64,000 bases of DNA. It comes from JAGWAJ01 sp026707615. Its GTDB lineage: Bacteria > Acidobacteriota > Vicinamibacteria > Vicinamibacterales > UBA8438. Each line of letters starts with the position of its first letter. Positions within the stretch are counted from its first letter, which is position 1. Shown piece after piece: positions 46,429 to 55,462 of the stretch. Made by a program: the position numbers and the translations under genes. Below the pieces are notes generated by a model. That model was given only the letters and a program-made list of their open reading frames with translations, did no database searches and was not told where the DNA came from. The DNA is taken from positions 124,001 through 188,000 of the forward strand of contig CBDBMW010000010.1 in the NCBI GenBank assembly GCA_965207595.1, in the 5' to 3' direction.

Positions 46429-46437
46429 TGCTATTCT
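46429..46437 (+). promoter_or_regulatory. Candidate extended -10 for the PBP1A gene
   Basis: TGCTATTCT is an extended -10 element 87 bp before the GTG start on the plus strand. No clear -35 is seen. It lies in the 263-bp divergent region shared with dnaK. Confidence 0.3.
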
Positions 46438-46523
46438 GCGGGGTCGGGTCGGACGGAACGGCGGCCGAACGCTCGACACGCGAGCGTCGGGCGCCGCTAC
46501 CTCACTCAAAGGCCAGGTAACGC

Positions 46524-48818
46524 GTGCCCCGATCGTCCAGACGCTCTCACCGATCGGCAACTCTCGTCGGGCTGTTCGCGGTCGCCGCCCTCCTCGGCGT
46601 CGTCAGCGGGGTCCTGTTCGCGTACGCGCCGGACCTTCCGCAGATCGCTGCGCTCGACGACTACACGCCCAACACCATCACCCGCGTGGAGGCCCGGGGG
46701 GGTGAGCTCATCGGCGAGTTCGCCGTCCAGCGGCGCGTCATCATCGGCTACGACGACATCCCGGACGTCCTGCGGCAGGCGATCATCGCGGCCGAGGACG
46801 ACGCCTTCTTCCGGCACAACGGCATCAGCGTGCCGGGCATCATCCGCGCCGCGATCCAGGACGTGCTGCGGGGCGAGCTGTTCAGCGGCGCAAGCACCCT
46901 GACCATGCAGCTTGCGCGCAACGTCGAGGTGGGCGGCCAGGTCCTGGGCCGCGAGAAGGTGTGGCAGCGCAAGTTTCTCGAGATGTACTACGCGTTCCAT
47001 CTCGAGAAGCGCTACACGAAGCCCGAGATCCTCGCGCTGTACGCGAACCAGGTCTGGCTCGGCACGGCCACGCACGCCGCCGACGGGGTCGAGGCCGCGG
47101 CGCAACTCCTGTTCGGCAAGTCCGCCCGCGACGTCGAGCTGGGCGAGGCGGCGGTGATCGCCGGCATCATCCAGGGCCCCTCGCGCCTCAGCCCCCTCGT
47201 GAACATGCAGGCGGCCACGGAACGGCGGAACTACGCCCTGCGCCGGATGGCGGAAGAAGCGTACATCACGGAGGAAACAGCCGCCGCCGAGATGGCGAAG
47301 CCCATCGTGCTCGCCCCGCGCCGGCAGCGCAGCAACACCATCGCGCCCTACTTCCTCGAGGAGATTCGCCAGCACCTGGAGCGCGAGTACGGGGCCCGGC
47401 GGCTCTACCAGGACGGTCTGGTGGTCCGCTCCACCCTCGACATCGACCTGCAGCGCGCTGCGAACCGCGCCGTCGCGGACGGCTTGCGCGTGCTCGACAA
47501 GCGACACGGCTTCCGCGGCCCGCAGCGCAACGTGCTCGAGGGCGCGGACGCCAGCCCCACCCTCGAGGACTTCGAGCATCCGGACTGGGTCTACCCCGTG
47601 GAAGCCGGCGACGTCGTGCCGGCGGTCGTGACCAGCGTCCGCCGCAACCGCATCGGAGTACGCTTCGGAGCGTACCGCGCGACGATCGAGCCGGACGGTT
47701 TCGCCTGGACGCGCCGGCCCGCGGCCGAGATGGTCGAGCGCGGCGACCTCGTGGACATCCGGATCGCGACGCTGCCGGACGCCCCCCGCGGAGTGGCGCG
47801 AGCCACGCTCGACCAGGAGCCGGAGGTCGAGGCGGCACTGCTGGCCCTCGACAATCGCACGGGGCGGGTGCTCGCCATGGTCGGCGGCTACGATTTCGAC
47901 CGCAGCGAGTTCAACCGCGCGACGCAGGCATACCGCCAGCTCGGCTCGCTCTTCAAGGGCGTGCTCTACGCGGCGGCAATCGATCAGGGCTTCACGCCGA
48001 CCTCCATCGTCATGGACGAACCGGTCGCCTACGAGGTCGGCCCCGGCCAGCCGCGCTATCGGCCGACGAACTACGACCACCGGTACGAGGGACCCATCAC
48101 GCTGCGCCGTGCGCTCGAGAAGTCGCGCAACGTGCCCGCCGTCTGGATGATGGACGCCGTCGGGCCCGAGACCGTCGTCGACTTCGCGCGGCGCGTCGGC
48201 TTCACCGCCCCCATCCCGCCGTACCTGTCCGTCGCCCTGGGATCCGCGGAGTCCACCCTGATGGAAGTGACCAGCGCCTACTCGGTCTTTCCCAACGGAG
48301 GCCAGCGGATGATCCCGTTCCGGATCGAGCGGGTGCGTGACCGCGACGGGCACGTCCTCGAGGAGAACCGCCCGCAGGCGCAGGACGCGCTGCGCGCCGA
48401 TACGGCATACGTCATGGTGAGCCTGATGCAGGGCGTCGTGCAGCGCGGGACCGCCCAGCGCGCCCGGCGCGAGCTCGACTGGCCGGTCGGCGGCAAGACG
48501 GGAACGATGGACGAGTACACCGACGCCTGGTTCGTCGGCTTCGATCCCGACATCACCGTGGGCGTGTGGGTCGGCTACGACGAGAAGCGCACCCTCGGCC
48601 GCAACGAGGAGGGCGCCCGGGTCGCGCTGCCGATCTGGATCGACTTCCTCAAGGCCTACGGCGCCACCCGCGACAGTCCCGGAAGCTTCGAGGCGCCCGC
48701 CAACATCCTCTTCCGCCACGTCGACGAGATGACTGGGGAAGTCGTGGCCCGCCGCGCCGGCGCGATCCCGGAGGTGTTCATCGCCGGGACGGAGCCGGGG
48801 GCCACCTTCCGGCGCTAG
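46524..48818 (+). CDS. Penicillin-binding protein 1A (bifunctional transglycosylase/transpeptidase)
   Basis: 764 residues from GTG 46524. Peptidoglycan synthase. One N-terminal helix (TLVGLFAVAALLGVVSGVLF). Transglycosylase motifs: QAIIAAEDDAFFRHNGISVP, GASTLTMQLARN, RKFLEMYYAFHLEKRYTKPE, ILALYANQVWLG. Transpeptidase: active Ser in QLGSLFKGVLYAAA (SxxK; the common QPGSSFKP is altered), SRN in EKSRNVPAVW and KTG in GGKTGTMDEYTDAWFVG. An OB-like insert lies between (residues 350-420). The stop TAG is the first part of repeat copy A. Confidence 0.95.
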   Translation: MPRSSRRSHRSATLVGLFAVAALLGVVSGVLFAYAPDLPQIAALDDYTPNTITRVEARGGELIGEFAVQRRVIIGYDDIPDVLRQAIIAAEDDAFFRHNGISVPGIIRAAIQDVLRGELFSGASTLTMQLARNVEVGGQVLGREKVWQRKFLEMYYAFHLEKRYTKPEILALYANQVWLGTATHAADGVEAAAQLLFGKSARDVELGEAAVIAGIIQGPSRLSPLVNMQAATERRNYALRRMAEEAYITEETAAAEMAKPIVLAPRRQRSNTIAPYFLEEIRQHLEREYGARRLYQDGLVVRSTLDIDLQRAANRAVADGLRVLDKRHGFRGPQRNVLEGADASPTLEDFEHPDWVYPVEAGDVVPAVVTSVRRNRIGVRFGAYRATIEPDGFAWTRRPAAEMVERGDLVDIRIATLPDAPRGVARATLDQEPEVEAALLALDNRTGRVLAMVGGYDFDRSEFNRATQAYRQLGSLFKGVLYAAAIDQGFTPTSIVMDEPVAYEVGPGQPRYRPTNYDHRYEGPITLRRALEKSRNVPAVWMMDAVGPETVVDFARRVGFTAPIPPYLSVALGSAESTLMEVTSAYSVFPNGGQRMIPFRIERVRDRDGHVLEENRPQAQDALRADTAYVMVSLMQGVVQRGTAQRARRELDWPVGGKTGTMDEYTDAWFVGFDPDITVGVWVGYDEKRTLGRNEEGARVALPIWIDFLKAYGATRDSPGSFEAPANILFRHVDEMTGEVVARRAGAIPEVFIAGTEPGATFRR

Positions 48819-48930
48819 CGCCGCCAACCCGTCGCAGGCTCCGGGTCGGCCCCAGCCCCCACCGTCCCAGGAGCTTGCGCCGCGGCACGCACTCCGTTGG
48901 CGTTCTGCGGCGCGAGCTCCCAGGAGCCTT
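48815..48930. repeat. Interspersed stem-loop repeat, copy A
   Basis: About 115 bp, nearly identical to 35978-36092. It starts with CTAG, which supplies the PBP1A stop. Module one is CGTCGCAGGCTCCGGGTCGG...CCCACCGTCCCAGG; module two is a stem-loop, AGGAGCTTGCGCCGCGG (48869-48885) against TCTGCGGCGCGAGCTCCC (48904-48921). It fills the 121 bp between the converging PBP1A and prfB genes and may act as a bidirectional terminator. Confidence 0.9.
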
Positions 48931-48939
48931 CGCTCCCCT

Positions 48940-50053
48940 TCAGCCGGCTGCGGCTCCGGGGGCCGCCTTCCGCATCAGGAAGCTCTTGATGAACTCGTCG
49001 AGGTCGCCGTCGAGCACGCGGTCGACGTTGCCCACCTCGACGCGGGTCCGGTGGTCCTTCACCATCCGGTACGGGTGCAGCACGTAGCTGCGAATCTGGC
49101 TGCCGAAGGCGATCTCCTTCTTCTCGCCGCCTATCTCCGCGAGCTTGTCCTGCTGCTCCTGCCGCTTCACGTCGTACAGGCGAGCCCGCAGGACCTTCAT
49201 CGCCGCGTCGCGGTTGCGGTGCTGGGAGCGCTCGTTCTGGCACGACACGACGATGCCCGTCGGCAGGTGCGTGATGCGCACCGCCGAATCGGTGACGTTG
49301 ACGTGCTGCCCCCCGGCGCCGCTCGACCGGTAGGTGTCGATGCGCAGGTCCTTCTCGTCGACCTCCACCTCGACATCGTCGGGCAGCTCCGGCCAGACGA
49401 AGACGGACGCGAACGAGGTGTGCCGCCGGGCCGCCTGATCGAACGGCGAGATGCGCACCAGCCGGTGCACGCCGGCCTCCGGCAGGAGCAGGCCGTAGGC
49501 GTGCGTTCCGGAGATCACGACCGTCGCGTTCTTCACGCCCGCCTCGTCGCCCGGCTGCGTCTCGATCACCTCGCGCCCGAACCCGCGGCGCTCCGCCCAG
49601 CGGAGGTACATGCGGAGCAGCATCTCCGCCCAGTCCTGCGACTCCGTGCCGCCTGCCCCCGGGTGGATCGAGACGATGGCGTTGAGCGCGTCGTGCTCTC
49701 CGCCGAGCATCTTCTTGATCTCGCCCGCCTCGACCTGCTGCTCGAGGGCGTCGAGCCCGGCCGCCAGATCGTCGGCCACGCTCTCCCCCTGGCTGGCCCA
49801 CTCGAAGAGGACGTCCAGATCCTCGCTCCGGGTGCGCAGCGACTCCGACAGATCGACATCCTCCTGGAGACGGCGCCGGCGCTGGAGCACGCGCTGGGCT
49901 TCGGCCTGGTCCTCCCAGAATCCGGACGCCGCCGCCCGTTCCTCGAGCCGCGCTATCTCCGACGCCACCCCCGCGGCGTCAAAGATAGCTCCGCAAGTCG
50001 GACGCCCGCTTGATCAGTTCCTGGTACCGCCGGGCCTGCTCGTCGAACACCAT
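48940..50053 (-). CDS. prfB: Peptide chain release factor 2, with programmed +1 frameshift
   Basis: About 370 residues when both frames are joined. Reads UGA and UAA stops. Frame one starts at ATG 50053 (MVFDEQARRYQELIKRASDL, then RSYL) and meets an in-frame TGA at 49981-49979. A +1 shift at CTT-TGA-C continues as DAAGVASEIARLEERAAASG. The rest has the RF2 blocks: HPGAGGTESQDWAEMLLRMY with the GGT..QD domain, the catalytic GGQ in RSSGAGGQHVNVTDSAVRIT and the anticodon-like SPF in VRISPFDQAARRHTSFASV. A gene model from GTG 49968 would miss the first 28 residues. Confidence 0.96.
49978..49994 (-). promoter_or_regulatory. prfB: prfB +1 recoding site
   Basis: On the minus strand GGAG-CTAT-CTT-TGA-C: a Shine-Dalgarno-like GGAG a few bases before CTT, the slippery codon, then TGA followed by C, the classic RF2 autoregulatory frameshift signal. 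RF2 shortage makes the ribosome shift instead of stopping. Confidence 0.92.
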
Positions 50054-50149
50054 CGCCACGCCGTCCTCCGTTCCCCTCCGCCCCCGTTCCGATCGGGCCC
50101 CGCGCCCACGTCGCGTGGCGCAGGACAGCCGCCTCCGCCTCCCGGCCGG

Positions 50150-51709
50150 TCACCGGCGCCGCCGGCACGCCCACAGGAGCAGCACGGTCACCGCGACGCC
50201 GGCGTAGGCCGGCGCGTCGCCGATGCGCCCGTACAGCGTCAGTCCGTCGTGCAACCGCACTTCGCCGACCACGACCGCCGGCTCGAACAGCGCCGTCCGC
50301 GACAACGCCCGTCCGTAGGGGTCGAAGACGCCGCTGATGCCCGTGTTGGCCGCCCGCACCAGGTAGCGTCCCTGCTCCACGGCTCGCATGCTCGCCTGCT
50401 GGAAGTGCTGATGCGGCGCCGCGGAACGCCCGTACCAGGCGTCGTTCGTGATCGTGACCAGCAGCTCGCTGCCCGCGCGAACCAGGCCGCGCACCAGGGC
50501 AGGATAGATGATCTCGTAGCAGATGGCGGTGCCCACCGCGTGCCCGGCGACCGGCAGCGTGCTCGGGCTGGTGCCGGCGGAGAAGCCCGCGACGCCCTCG
50601 ACCAGCGGGGACACGAAGAACAGCGACCGGCTGAGCGGGACGTACTCGCCGAAGGGCACCAGGTGCTGCTTGCGGTACACACCCGCGGTCGCGCCGGAAG
50701 GGTCGACCAGGAACGCCGTGTTGTAGTAGTGGTAGTCGGGCGCCGGCTCGATCAGCGTGCTGCCGATCAGGAGATGGGCGCCGGTCTCCCGCGCCGCGGC
50801 CCGTATGCGCTCGCCGCGGGGGTCGAGCTCGAAGGCGAACGGCGTCGACGCCTCCGGCCAGACGATCAGCGTCGCCCCCGCGGCTGCCGCGCGCCGCGTC
50901 TGCTCGAGGTACCCGGCCAGGATGGTCTCGCTGCGCCGCGGGTCCCACTTCTCGTCCTGCGCCACGTTGCCCTGCAGCGCCGCCACGCGCAGCGGCGTCC
51001 CCGCCGCAAGGAGGGAGGCGTCCCGCAGGCGCCAGGTTCCGAACGCGACGCAGGCCGCCAGGACCGCCGCCGCCGCCGCCACCGGCAGCCAGCGGCGGGG
51101 CGGCGTCAGGACGGCGTAGGCCGCGGCCGCGTTGACGAGGACCACGAGCGCCGAAACGCCGAGCACGCCGGCCAGGCTGGCCGTCTGGGCCACCGGCGCC
51201 ACTCCGGCCTGGCTGTAGCCGAGCAGCTCCCACGGGAATCCGCCGAAGAGATGGATGCGCCCGAGCTCCGTGGTCACCCAGACGGCCGGGGCCGCGAAGA
51301 GGCCGCGCGGGCCCGAGCGCCGCAGCACGACGACCATGGCCCCCCCGAAGAAGGCGGGAAAGAGTGCCATGTAGGCAACGAGCAGGCCGTGCGCCCCGCC
51401 GGCCGCGGGCCACGGCAGGCCGCCGTAGCTGACCATCACCGGGGTGAGCCAGTAGATCGTGCCGGCGAAGTGCACCAGCCCCGTCACCAGCCCCAGCCCG
51501 AAGCCGCGCCGGAAGGCGTGCTCCCCGCAGAGCGCGACGAGGAGCGGCAGCAGCGCCAGCCACGCAACGGCGGCATGCCCGTAATGCGGGAAGCTGAAGG
51601 CCAGCAGGATGCCCGACAGGATGGCCGCGAGCGGCGCGCCAGCTCCCGCGACGCGACCGTGCGGTCCTGCCGTGGCCAGGATTCCTTGCCGCGGAAACGT
51701 GCGTTGCAT
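50150..51709 (-). CDS. lnt: Apolipoprotein N-acyltransferase
   Basis: 519 residues from ATG 51709. Inner-membrane enzyme that adds the third acyl chain to lipoproteins. The N-terminal half has several membrane helices (PLAAILSGILLAFSFPHYGH onwards). The nitrilase-type catalytic triad is visible: Glu in ATLIVWPEASTPFAFELDP, Lys in YRKQHLVPFGEYVPLS and Cys in VGTAICYEIIYPALVRGLVR. A last helix follows (IGDAPAYAGVAVTVLLLWAC). The first 25 residues (RQGILATAGPHGRVAGAGAP) precede the family domain and contain a variant of the 16-mer palindrome. It is 96 bp after the prfB start. Confidence 0.94.
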   Translation of the reverse strand: MQRTFPRQGILATAGPHGRVAGAGAPLAAILSGILLAFSFPHYGHAAVAWLALLPLLVALCGEHAFRRGFGLGLVTGLVHFAGTIYWLTPVMVSYGGLPWPAAGGAHGLLVAYMALFPAFFGGAMVVVLRRSGPRGLFAAPAVWVTTELGRIHLFGGFPWELLGYSQAGVAPVAQTASLAGVLGVSALVVLVNAAAAYAVLTPPRRWLPVAAAAAVLAACVAFGTWRLRDASLLAAGTPLRVAALQGNVAQDEKWDPRRSETILAGYLEQTRRAAAAGATLIVWPEASTPFAFELDPRGERIRAAARETGAHLLIGSTLIEPAPDYHYYNTAFLVDPSGATAGVYRKQHLVPFGEYVPLSRSLFFVSPLVEGVAGFSAGTSPSTLPVAGHAVGTAICYEIIYPALVRGLVRAGSELLVTITNDAWYGRSAAPHQHFQQASMRAVEQGRYLVRAANTGISGVFDPYGRALSRTALFEPAVVVGEVRLHDGLTLYGRIGDAPAYAGVAVTVLLLWACRRRR

Positions 51710-51828
51710 GGGATCGCGCGCCGAAGAACGTACGCCGTGGCTCGTTGCGCCCGCGAGACTCCCGACGCGCCCCCGTCCGGGCGGGCCGGAAGGCTGCGGC
51801 CGCAGGGCCGCGCCAGCGCGCCATTCGT

Positions 51829-51917
51829 CACCGCGACCGCAAGGTCGCGCTACGGCCTCCGCCCGGCGCCCAGCCATGCCTGCAGGAGTCCGCGCCGTTC
51901 TACGGCGCAGACTTCTA
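51829..51917. repeat. Stem-loop repeat copy F between lnt and the SPOR gene
   Basis: Two hairpins: GCGACCGCAAGGTCGC (51833-51848, 6-bp arms with a 4-base loop) and AGTCCGCGCCG-TTCTA-CGGCGCAGACT (51887-51913, 11-bp arms with one mismatch). The second begins 1 bp after the stop codon of the SPOR gene (CTAG again). It is shared with copies at 37549 and 44234. The 205-bp gap contains nothing else recognisable apart from Arg/Ala-coding-like sequence. Confidence 0.75.
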
Positions 51918-52520
51918 GCGGGTGATCCAGGGCCGGAAGTGCTCCTCGGTCTCGAGGCGCCGCCTCATTCGCTCCGCCACGCGGTGCTCCGCGTAGCGGC
52001 CGACCCGGACGCGGTACATCGCCACGGAAGCGTCACGCTCCGGCTCGTCGACGAAGGCGGGGAATCCCCTGGCGACGAGGCGGTCGGCGATCTGCTGGGC
52101 CATGGCGCGATCGCGCAACGCCCCGACCTGCACCGTGAAGCCGGCTTGCGTCGGGGCGGTTCGCCCGGCCGGTCGAGGCGCCGGAGCCGAGGGCTCCGCT
52201 CGGGGCGCGGCCGGCGCACGGAGCGATTCCTCGGCCGCCGACTCCCCCTCGAGCCGGAGGTAGTAGCTGAGGCCGTCGCCGTCGACGGCGCCCGCCGATT
52301 CCTCGAGCGTCTCCTCGCCGAATCGGGTCGGCCAGTCACCCTCCGCCGGGACCTGCGCGCCGGCGTCCACGGGCCGTTCGACGGGAACTCCCCGCCCGAC
52401 GACCACGCCGAAGAGAAACGCCACCACGGCGGTCACCGTGCCCGCCATGAACAGGAACACGACCTGCTTCGGCGTCGGAGTCGACCCCGATGGCTGTTCT
52501 GCCCCGCGAGCCATGCTCAT
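51915..52520 (-). CDS. SPOR domain protein
   Basis: 201 residues, ATG at 52520 or 52514. One membrane helix (VVFLFMAGTVTAVVAFLFGV, about 20-39), a Pro/Ala/Glu-rich linker and a C-terminal SPOR domain (GFTVQVGALRDRAMAQQIAD, RLVARGFPAFVDEPERDASV, MYRVRVGRYAEHRVAERMRR). SPOR domains bind denuded glycan at the division septum. Located in a unit with slipin and nfeD on the same strand. A role in division is inferred from the domain. Confidence 0.9.
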   Translation of the reverse strand: MSMARGAEQPSGSTPTPKQVVFLFMAGTVTAVVAFLFGVVVGRGVPVERPVDAGAQVPAEGDWPTRFGEETLEESAGAVDGDGLSYYLRLEGESAAEESLRAPAAPRAEPSAPAPRPAGRTAPTQAGFTVQVGALRDRAMAQQIADRLVARGFPAFVDEPERDASVAMYRVRVGRYAEHRVAERMRRRLETEEHFRPWITR

Positions 52521-52553
52521 GCTGCGGCCGGGCGCCCCGTACGCCGCCGCCGG

Positions 52554-53312
52554 TCAGGATCCATCCCGCTTGCCGCTCAGGGCGCTGAAGATGTCGATGG
52601 GCAGCGGGAAGACGAGGGTCGAGTTCTTCTCGCCGGCGATCTCCGTCGCCGTCTGCAGGTACCGGAGCGTGGCCGCGAGGGGCTCCCGCCCGATGACCTG
52701 GGCCGCCTGCGCGAGCTTCTCGGAAGCGATGAACTCGCCCTCCGCGTGAATGATCTTGGCGCGCTTCTCGCGCTCGGCCTCCGCCTGCCTGGCCATCGCG
52801 CGCTGCATGTCGACCGGCAGGTCGACGTGCTTGACCTCCACCGCAGAGACCTTGACGCCCCACGGGTCGGTCTGCGTGTCGAGGATGTGCTGCAGCTCCT
52901 GGTTGAGCTGCTCCCGCTCCGCCAGCAGCCCGTCCAGCTCCACCTGGCCGAGGACGCTCCGCAAGGTCGTCTGCGCGAGCTGCGACGTCGCATAGTGGAA
53001 GTTCTCCACCTCGACGATGGCCCGCTGCGGATCCATGACGCGGAAGTAGACGACGGCGTTCACCTTGACGGACACGTTGTCCTTGGTGATGACGTCCTGC
53101 GGCGGCACGTCCATCACTATCGTCCGCAGGCTCACGCGCACGATCCGGTCGATCGGAGCGAACACGAGGATCACGCCCGGCCCCTTGGGACGCGGGTACA
53201 GCTTGCCGAGCCGGAAGATGACGCCCCGCTCGTACTCGTTGAGGATCTTGATGGAGCTGATGAGGTACAGCAGTACGATCCCGGCGAAGAGGAACTCCGG
53301 CCTCACTATCAT
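52554..53312 (-). CDS. Slipin family (SPFH/stomatin-like) protein
   Basis: 252 residues from ATG 53312. One N-terminal membrane helix (PEFLFAGIVLLYLISSIKIL), then the SPFH domain: NEYERGVIFRLGKLYPRPKG, PGVILVFAPIDRIVRVSLRT, MDVPPQDVITKDNVSVKVNA, VVYFRVMDPQRAIVEVENFH, and a Glu/Ala-rich helix (QAEAEREKRAKIIHAEGEFI). It overlaps nfeD by ATGA. NfeD-slipin pairs are thought to act in membrane quality control or microdomains. Confidence 0.94.
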   Translation of the reverse strand: MIVRPEFLFAGIVLLYLISSIKILNEYERGVIFRLGKLYPRPKGPGVILVFAPIDRIVRVSLRTIVMDVPPQDVITKDNVSVKVNAVVYFRVMDPQRAIVEVENFHYATSQLAQTTLRSVLGQVELDGLLAEREQLNQELQHILDTQTDPWGVKVSAVEVKHVDLPVDMQRAMARQAEAEREKRAKIIHAEGEFIASEKLAQAAQVIGREPLAATLRYLQTATEIAGEKNSTLVFPLPIDIFSALSGKRDGS

Positions 53313-54682
53313 GCGTTCGACCCTCCAGGGTCCGGCACGTCGCGCCGCACCCGCAACGTCATGCCCTCGACGGCGACGACCTGCACCGCTTCGCCCTCCG
53401 CCACCGGCTCGTCGGCCGTCGCCGACCAGATCTCGCCGTGCGTCGACACGCGCCCGGCCCCGCCGCCCGGAATCGCGCTGAGGGCCAGTCCGGCGGCGTC
53501 GATCATCCCCGCCGAGCCGGTCACCGGCCGCCGCTGCTGGGCGCGAATCCCGAGGCGCGCGAGCAGCGCCACGATCAGGCCGAGGGCACCCATGCTCGAG
53601 ACGATGAACGGCCATCCCAGCTGGAGCTCGGGCGCGGGCGAGTCGACCAGCAGCAACGCGCCCAGCACCATGCTGACGATGCCGCCCGTGGCGAGCAGAC
53701 CGTAGGTCGGGGTCATCAGCTCGACCACCAGCAGCACGAGCCCGAACAGGATGAGCAGCAACCCGACATAATTGACCGGCAGGATCTGGAAGGCGAAGAA
53801 CGCCAGCAGCAGGCAGAGGCCGCCGACGATTCCCGGCACCAGCGTCCCCGGGTTCCACAGCTCGACCGTCAGCCCGAGCGTGCCGAGGCTGAAGAGCAGC
53901 ACGGCCACCTGCGGATGCGCCACCGCGCTCAGCAATCGCTGGCGCCAGTTCATGGTCAGGTTCTCGATCCGGACGTCCCCCAGGTCGAGCGTCGCCTTGC
54001 TTCCGTCCCAGCGGGTGATCTCGCGCCCGTCGAGCTGCTCGACGAGGTCCTCGACGTCGCTGGCGACGAGATCGATGAGCGGCGGCTCGGCGGCCAGCGC
54101 CTCCACCTCGGTGAACGACAGGCTCTCGGTGACCGCCTTCTCGGCGAGGTCGACGTTGCGCTGCCGCTGCGCCGCGAGCGAGCGCGCGTAGGCCGCGACG
54201 TCGGAGGCCGCCTTCTCCGCCTGCGTCTCGTCCATCGCCGCGCCCGTGCCGGAGACCGGGTGCGCGGCGCCGATGTGCGTGCCGGGGGCCATGGCGGCCA
54301 CGTCGGCCGCGATCGTGATCAGGAAGCCCGCCGAGGCGGCGCGAGCGCCGCTCGGTCCGACGAAGACGACCACCGGCGTCCCGGCCTCGATGATGCTGGT
54401 GTTGATGGTCCGCGTCGAGTCGACCAGTCCGCCGGGCGTGCGCAGCGTCAGCACGACCAGCCGGGCGCGGTCCGCGTCGGCGCGCTCGATGCTCTGGCCG
54501 ATGAACTCGGCGGAGACCGGATGGATCAGGGAATCGACGTCCGCGGCGTAGACGACGGCACGCAGGTCCGTGGACTCGTCGGCCCCGCCGGTCGCCATCA
54601 GCGCCGAAGCTAGCAACGGCGCGACGAACCAGCCCCCGACGAGGCCGAGACCGACGCGGCGGCGTGCGCGGCTCGCAGACAT
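53309..54682 (-). CDS. NfeD family protein with N-terminal ClpP-like serine protease domain
   Basis: 457 residues from ATG 54682. Signal helix LGLVGGWFVAPLLASALMAT. The N-terminal protease domain has RLVVLTLRTPGGLVDSTRTI, the Ser motif VVVFVGPSGARAASAGFLIT and APGTHIGAAHPVSGTGAAMD with the Lys in EKAASDVAAY. Four membrane helices follow (about 255-370), then a small C-terminal OB-fold (ATADEPVAEGEAVQVVAVEG). This is the long NfeD1b type, partner of the slipin. Confidence 0.93.
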   Translation of the reverse strand: MSASRARRRVGLGLVGGWFVAPLLASALMATGGADESTDLRAVVYAADVDSLIHPVSAEFIGQSIERADADRARLVVLTLRTPGGLVDSTRTINTSIIEAGTPVVVFVGPSGARAASAGFLITIAADVAAMAPGTHIGAAHPVSGTGAAMDETQAEKAASDVAAYARSLAAQRQRNVDLAEKAVTESLSFTEVEALAAEPPLIDLVASDVEDLVEQLDGREITRWDGSKATLDLGDVRIENLTMNWRQRLLSAVAHPQVAVLLFSLGTLGLTVELWNPGTLVPGIVGGLCLLLAFFAFQILPVNYVGLLLILFGLVLLVVELMTPTYGLLATGGIVSMVLGALLLVDSPAPELQLGWPFIVSSMGALGLIVALLARLGIRAQQRRPVTGSAGMIDAAGLALSAIPGGGAGRVSTHGEIWSATADEPVAEGEAVQVVAVEGMTLRVRRDVPDPGGSNA

Positions 54683-54843
54683 CACACTCGACCCCCTCCG
54701 TAACGTAGCGGAGCGCCCCGGCGGTGTCAACGAGGAGGCCGGCAGGCGGGTGCCGTCGGGCCGGGATCCGGGCCGCGGACCGCGCGATTCGAGGACGCTC
54801 TCCGCCACCTGCCTCCGTCTGCTAAGGTAGGCGGCAGAAGCGG

Positions 54844-55440
54844 ATGGCAACGGCGGCCATTCTCGCCGGCGGTCGCGCGCGGCGCTTCGGCGGCCGCCCG
54901 AAGGCGTTGCTCCCGGTAGGGGGCCTGCGCATCATCGACCGTCTCCTCGCCGCGCTCGGGCCGGTGGTCGGCGAGGTGGTGATCATCGCCCGGGAGGACG
55001 AGCCCTACCGCGCGCTCGGGCTTCCGATCCGTCACGACGTGCTGCCCGGCACCGGCCCGCTCGGCGGCATCTATACCGCGCTGGCCGCAACGACGGCCCC
55101 GCGCACGCTGATCGTTGCCGCGGACATGCCGTTCCTGAACCCCCGCTTCCTCGCGCGTCTGCTCGACGCCGGCCGCGACGTCGACATCGCCCTGCCGCGG
55201 ACGGAGGACGGCTACCAGCCGCTCTGCGCCTCGTACGCCGCCGCCTTCGCGACCGTCATCCGGCGCCGCCTCGACGAGAACCGGCTCGCCGTCCACGGCC
55301 TGCTCTCCGTCGCGCGGGTGCGCGAGATCGGTCCGGCCGAGATGGCCCGCCTCGATCCGACCGGCAAGCTCTGCTTCAACGTCAACACGCCAGCCGACTA
55401 CGACCGCGCGCTCGCGCTGGCCGCTCCGCGGCCGGGCTGA
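54844..55440 (+). CDS. mobA: Molybdenum cofactor guanylyltransferase
   Basis: 198 residues. Attaches GMP to molybdopterin to form the MGD cofactor. N-terminal nucleotide motif AAILAGGRARRFGGRPKALL (GGxxxR...K), ADMPFLNPRFLARLLDA (DMP metal site) and QPLCASYAAAF. The end FNVNTPADYDRALAL is the MobA hallmark NxNTPxDL. It is divergent from nfeD with a 161-bp gap; the gap shows no clear promoter. No other molybdenum genes are here. Confidence 0.92.
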   Translation: MATAAILAGGRARRFGGRPKALLPVGGLRIIDRLLAALGPVVGEVVIIAREDEPYRALGLPIRHDVLPGTGPLGGIYTALAATTAPRTLIVAADMPFLNPRFLARLLDAGRDVDIALPRTEDGYQPLCASYAAAFATVIRRRLDENRLAVHGLLSVARVREIGPAEMARLDPTGKLCFNVNTPADYDRALALAAPRPG

Positions 55441-55462
55441 GCCCGGCCTAGAACCGACGCCG

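Noticed and set aside
49601..51925. Plus-strand frame opposite prfB, lnt and the SPOR gene
   Set aside because: Shadow frame; no domain and no start site.
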